A stretch of DNA of 64,000 bases from Blakeslea trispora (taxonomy: Eukaryota; Mucoromycota; Mucoromycetes; Mucorales; Choanephoraceae). Position 1 is the stretch's first letter. Every line of letters begins with the position of its first letter. The stretch is taken from the NCBI GenBank assembly GCA_025331445.1, contig JAIWNE010000027.1:248001-312000 (forward strand), in the 5' to 3' direction. A program made the translations under genes and the position numbers. Shown one piece after another: positions 59,751 to 64,000 of this stretch. A model generated the notes under the pieces. The model saw only the letters and a program-made list of their open reading frames with translations. It did no database searches and was not told where the DNA came from.

Positions 59751-62700
59751 CTAACATGATGAAATAGCTTCTTTAGCATCAGAAATAACATCAGTAGGAA
59801 CACCTGCTTCAAATAATGTATCAAAAGCAAAATCAGGATTCAAATGCTCTTGCAAATTCTGTAAAATAATATCTACAGTAAAAAAAAAGGCAATCAGTTA
59901 ATTTTCTTCTTCTTCTCAACACTTAGTAACTCACAAACAGGGAATGAAGATATGGATGGATAGAGTTTGCTTGCTAATTCGATCACCTTTGACTTGAGTA
60001 ATGCCTCATCTTGATCTAAAGTGAAGGAGCATTGAGTACATTGCATCTAACACATCTTTTGCCACTTACATGAATTAATAATACCAGACCAAGCAAGTTT
60101 GACAAATCCCCAATCGAAACGTTTTAAAAGATGAAGCAAATACAAAGCGGGTTCATGGAGCAAGTACTTATATGAGATTTCAAGTAGCTCTTCTGGAGGC
60201 AACAAAGAGCTGGTGATACGTTTGAAAGTCTGATCATCTACTTTATCCGATGCTTCTTCAAGAGAGGTATGTATATCCAGTTGAATCTGTGCCACTTTGT
60301 ATGCATATTGAATCTCTTTTGATTTTCGCTTTGTGTTCTCATTTGAGGGCAATAATGATAGTTCATTGCATGCACTCTGAAGAAGCTTGACACGGTTGAT
60401 CAGAGTTACTTGTTCTACCTGTGTTGCCAAAATAAACAAGCTGTCAATTGCAAGTTCAAGTTGCTTGCGATGTGTATAGTATTTCTTAAGACAAGCATAA
60501 CGTTCTGGTAAATTCAAGATTTGAGTCTGGATATAGTTCAAGAGTAAGGGTGTTTCTAGTGTGATCAGCAAATGTTTCTGCTTATGGTTATAAAGCCAGC
60601 CATAGATACGGTAATGGAATGCTTCGTCTGATGTAAGTTTCAAGGTTTCCATCAAGATAGGTCGTGCTTTTTGTTCGCCTTGTTGAACGATCTTTTCAAT
60701 GACTGACAGGAGGATGGAATAGATAGCGTCATGCGATGTTGTATCCACTGTTTGGTATTTGGCAAAGATCAAGCGAATGGAAGGTAGGTGGTGATCCAAG
60801 AGAGTCATGTTTGTGCTCAAATCGTTCACAGTCGTTATATCCAACAGCTCTACTATTGTCTGTAAATGCTCAAGTGCTTGTTCTACGGCTTCAGATGCTT
60901 GCTCGGGATAATGTCGTGCTGATTCAAGGCACTCCAAGCCTTTATAATAAAGCACACTGTCTCTTCCAAACAATGTTTGACAATTCGATTCCAAGAAGCC
61001 ACCAATAAAACTAAACTGATTGGTAGCATTAGCAAGGTTAGATTGGCGGATGGCTGCTAAAACGATCTCTTGGCAAAGTTGAGCACCATCTTGAGTAGAA
61101 ACCAAGTCTGCAAAAGTGATAGATGCATTGATTGATTTTAGTTTTAAAGTCTGCTTCATTTGGTCCCATTCAAGCTGATAGATAAAGTTGAGAAATGAGA
61201 TGGATTCAATAGTGCGTGCAATTAAATCCAATAGATTATTCTATGTATATCAAGTAACGTCAATCATGTTTCTTCTTTTTTTTGTGTATATGTAATTTAC
61301 CTGTATGCAGATGTTTGTGCTTTGAATAGTAGTCAGTAGTTGCTGAAGATAACTTTTGGCAACAGTCCATGGTAGAAGAGGAGAACTAGAGTTATGTTTT
61401 TAGATAGAGGGATTGGGCAAGACAAACAATAAGAAAAAAAAACTTACTCTTGATGAGTTATATCCTCTTGCCAGATGTTTTGTACAATACGAGAAAAGTA
61501 GAGCAAGAGCCCTTCTTCTCTTCGAACAGATTGAGACAGATAACCAACAGCTTCAGTAATTCTTCTTTCAGGAGAGCATGCCAGCACGTAAGCCATACAG
61601 TTTGTTTCCAGATGGCCATAACATTGACTAAAATCAAGCAGCTGCATCACTGGATGACTGGATGACTGTAATATTTGCTGTAAATAATCTACAGGTGAAC
61701 ACTGAGTGTATCGAGTCAGACCTATGTGAGATACAGTCATGTATTCGGTTCTTGATTGTTCAGTACAGTGATGAGCTCGCTTATAAGGGGACGTTGATCC
61801 GGTTGAATCGAGTTGAAATATATCCCAGATGGGATGCATCAAAGGCTCAACATAAGTGTTTTCGATCAAATTCTACAGATAAGAGTCAGTTGGATGCATG
61901 TATGGGGCTTATCAGCTTCCTTACCTTTTGTTGATTGACATCAATTGCATCTGAGCAGATCCAAACCAAAAATTCCTTTCCTGCCTTGGAAAGTACAGCA
62001 CTAAAAGTACCTTGCTGATAAAATGCAGTCTTGGCTTGTTCTTGAGAAAGAGCATTAAACAAGTAAGAACCAGGCAAAGGAGGGGCAGGTCGGGTATGGA
62101 CAAGGATAAAATCAGGATGTTGATATCTGAAATAAAGACGATCTCCCTTCTCGGATACAGCCATGAGATGTAACCTGGTTGATTCGGTGTTGGGTACAGT
62201 ATGGATCGAAGCCAAATCTGAGCCTGAATAGCGCTGCATAGGTGCATAAAGGCTACCCTTAATGTTGACAGCATGAATAGTTGAGTCGTCTTGTAAAACG
62301 TATAGAATATCGTTCTTTCCAACGGCAATCGTTTTCACTTTTGAGACAGGGACTGATCGAAAGAAAGAGGGTAAGTAGCACATCAAAGGGTTTTCAGTAT
62401 GACAAGTCAATCTGGCATCTACTGAGAGGCCCTGATCAAAGGTAATGATAAGTTCATAAAGGTGTCCTTCGCTGCCTTTCATAAACACTCGCTTGGTGTC
62501 TTTGGTGGCAATGATATGGCTCATAAAAACGCCGTCAGTCTTTGTTGCTGTGCTGGAAAGAATTTGTAGCTTGTTGCCTTGACACTGGATGGTATGCGAA
62601 AAGAGAGAGTTTGATGTACTGACAATCAATTCCAGTTGCTGATTGAAATCGATCAGATCTACGTGCTGAATGTCATCATCACATTCGTATTTAAAGCAAT

Positions 62701-63136
62701 CATTCGTCTGATAATCCCACAGATAAAGAGTTCTACCAAAGGAAAGCCAGACACGGCGAATCGCTCCTAAATGGCCCATTTTGTATGGATTGTCTATTGT
62801 GTTGAAAGCAGATAGAATTTAGTGTTCATTCCTCTCTCTCTCTCTCTCTCTCTCTCTCGAATGATACTTTACATCGAATTTTCAAGGATAATGCCTCGGG
62901 ATAAGGTATAATAGCTGACTGAGTGAATGCATTTTCTTGTTGGTTTGAATAACTACCAACTAGTGTAAAACAATGTGTCAAATTTAGGGAAATAAGCTAT
63001 AAGAAAAAAAAAAAAGTTCACCTTCCAAATAGTCATCAAGATCAAAAGAAGTTTGATCGCTTTGAATAAAAGAATCGGCTTTATGATGAATATCACCAAA
63101 CGAAGGGTTAACAGCCAACTGTAAATGAGCGGCCAT
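59751..63136 (-). CDS. NUP170: Nucleoporin of the Nup155/Nup157/Nup170 family
   Basis: Eight exons: 63136-63022, 62959-62873, 62793-61925, 61872-61448, 61385-61301, 61240-60070, 60015-59935 and 59872-59751; 984 aa from the ATG MAAHLQLAV. It is an inner-ring scaffold nucleoporin that contacts Nic96 and the pore membrane. N-terminal beta-propeller part: GHLGAIRRVWLSFGRTLYLWDYQ, IAVGKNDILYVLQDD. C-terminal helical solenoid: LEWDQMKQTLKL, TFADLVSTQDGAQLCQEIVLAAI, YYKGLECLESARHYPEQASEAVEQAL. At under 1,000 residues it is clearly shorter than animal Nup155 (about 1,390) and yeast Nup170 (about 1,500). The frame is open upstream to 63286, so the N-terminus may be longer or have another exon. The second intron holds a (CT)13 microsatellite. 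Confidence 0.87.
62832..62858 (+). repeat. (CT)13 microsatellite inside a NUP170 intron
   Basis: Uninterrupted CT dinucleotides (GA on the transcribed strand) in the second intron of NUP170, 15 nt downstream of its donor site. Length polymorphism would change intron size but not the protein. Confidence 0.9.
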
Positions 63137-63917
63137 GTCACAAAGCAAATCACTAAAGAAAGAAAGGGAAAGGAAAGCAAGTGAGGAGCGCGTCACTTTT
63201 GTGATTTTTTTAACAGCGGGAGTGGAGTCACTTCTGACTTTAAAGTCTTTCAGCAAATGTTGACCAAAATATAAGCAATGTATCATTCAGGAACAAAATT
63301 AGGCTCAAGCAAGCACATGAAGAAAGAGCTCCGTAGTCTTGGCTTTCAGCTCAATTAGAACAAGAAAATACCATTGCGCATTCGGGTTATGCTTACTTTC
63401 GGAGCAAATGATGCTTTCTTTATACAACTTTCTCATTGATTATGATTTAAACAAGGAAATTGTCTAAAGTCAATGCCACAATCAAGCAAGTTGTATGTAT
63501 GAAAAAGATGAAGCCAAAGCCTGAAACTATCTCTTTGGAATTACCAGCAGCAAAAAAGCGTATGTCTTGTAGAGTGTTACAGCCACTAAGTGGATGCATA
63601 AGTTCTCTCTATCAACTTCAAATACTAAAGTGTATAGATGGGCTTTTAAGTGGTTTCTAATCAATAGCAAATATATTTCTAGTCTATGTACGCTCACAGG
63701 CTAACGAATAAATCCGAGTGAGTTATTTAGCTATGGTCAAATGATTGATTGTCGATATCAAAGTACGTATGGCAAGAGCGTAATTTCCAAACAAAGGTAT
63801 GAGTCAAAAAAAAAGGGCCCACTGAGCTGCCGAATTTACTACCCGAAAAAAAACAGAAAGAGCTCAAATTTAGTTTCTTCTTCTTTATTCAAACTTCACA
63901 ATCGAGTATTCCATAGT
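63137..63917. other. Divergent promoter region of NUP170 and the OPA3-like gene
   Basis: About 780 bp. The frame upstream of the NUP170 start is open to 63286 and contains a Lys/Ser/Thr stretch that might be an N-terminal exon. Elsewhere no protein-like sequence. Confidence 0.45.
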
Positions 63918-63952
63918 ATGAGTGCCATCAAGATCGGTTCATTACTTGTCAA
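63918..63952 (+). CDS. OPA3: First exon of a probable OPA3-like mitochondrial protein (partial)
   Basis: ATG at 63918 opens MSAIKIGSLLVK and runs into a perfect GTAAGT donor at 63953; the gene continues beyond the window. OPA3-like proteins start with a short amphipathic segment that precedes a conserved SKPIAN-like motif, and this fits that start. The call rests on 11-12 residues only, so it is tentative; that a spliced gene starts here is more certain than its identity. Confidence 0.4.
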
Positions 63953-64000
63953 GTAAGTAAACATAATTGACCGAAAATAAGCAAGAGGCTTACGGGTACA

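Noticed and set aside
62984..63286. Longer NUP170 start at 63286
   Set aside because: The frame is open, but the part between 63136 and 63170 reads as a pyrimidine-rich acceptor-like tract and gives FLSLSFF, so the conservative ATG at 63136 was used. A separate 5' exon remains possible.
1..64000. CRISPR arrays, intact transposons, viral genes, rRNA
   Set aside because: No direct-repeat/spacer pattern, terminal inverted repeats, transposase, reverse transcriptase, capsid-like frames or rRNA motifs were seen.

Overview
This window looks like nuclear DNA of an early-diverging filamentous fungus, most likely Mucoromycota (Mucorales). That is an inference from AT-rich sequence, many short (about 50-80 nt) GT-AG introns, homopolymer A/T runs in introns and spacers, and protein families typical of fungi (Bem2-type RhoGAP, Trm5, Nic96, Nup170, NUXM, Ubp14, GATA factor). 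There is no bacterial operon, virus, intact transposon or CRISPR array. I rebuilt the gene models by hand; reading-frame phase was checked at every junction given below.

Left third (1-23,600): a 73-aa cysteine-rich protein; a Sel1-repeat protein (-); sphingolipid delta-4 desaturase (+) convergent with cytochrome c heme lyase (-); a 2.5-kb spacer; the PP2A B56 regulatory subunit (+); tRNA-Ala(AGC) beside a (GTCTT)12 satellite; a PRS1-type PRPP synthetase (+) directly followed by a ~2,040-aa Bem2-like RasGEF/PH/RhoGAP protein (+).

Middle (23,600-43,000): FIT2/Scs3 lipid-droplet protein (+) convergent with UBP14 deubiquitinase (-); a secreted basic/acidic protein with dibasic sites (-); a 3.4-kb gene-poor stretch; complex I subunit NUXM (+); a TPMT-family methyltransferase (+) convergent with tRNA methyltransferase TRM5 (-); a GATA factor (+); NOC2 (+) convergent with nucleoporin NIC96 (-).

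Right third (43,000-64,000): an unusual ARM-repeat/double-SPRY protein with 14 exons (-); a tiny membrane protein (-); U5 snRNP protein DIM1 (+) with an apparent 3-nt exon; a coiled-coil protein (-); a poorly resolved stretch with possible coding relics; tRNA-Ser(AGA); an AZUL-HECT ubiquitin ligase (-); tRNA-Ile(AAT); a Nup155/Nup170 nucleoporin (-); and the first exon of a probable OPA3-like gene (+) running off the end.

The genes are mostly housekeeping and do not form one pathway. Two inner-ring nucleoporins (NIC96, NUP170) lie in the same window, as do two ubiquitin-system enzymes (UBP14, HECT). The most striking non-coding signal is an array of TCCGG-like boxes spaced exactly 11 bp apart, about 47-55 bp upstream of each of the three tRNA genes and nowhere else that I could find. 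The most striking gene-structure signal is the 3-nt exon of DIM1.
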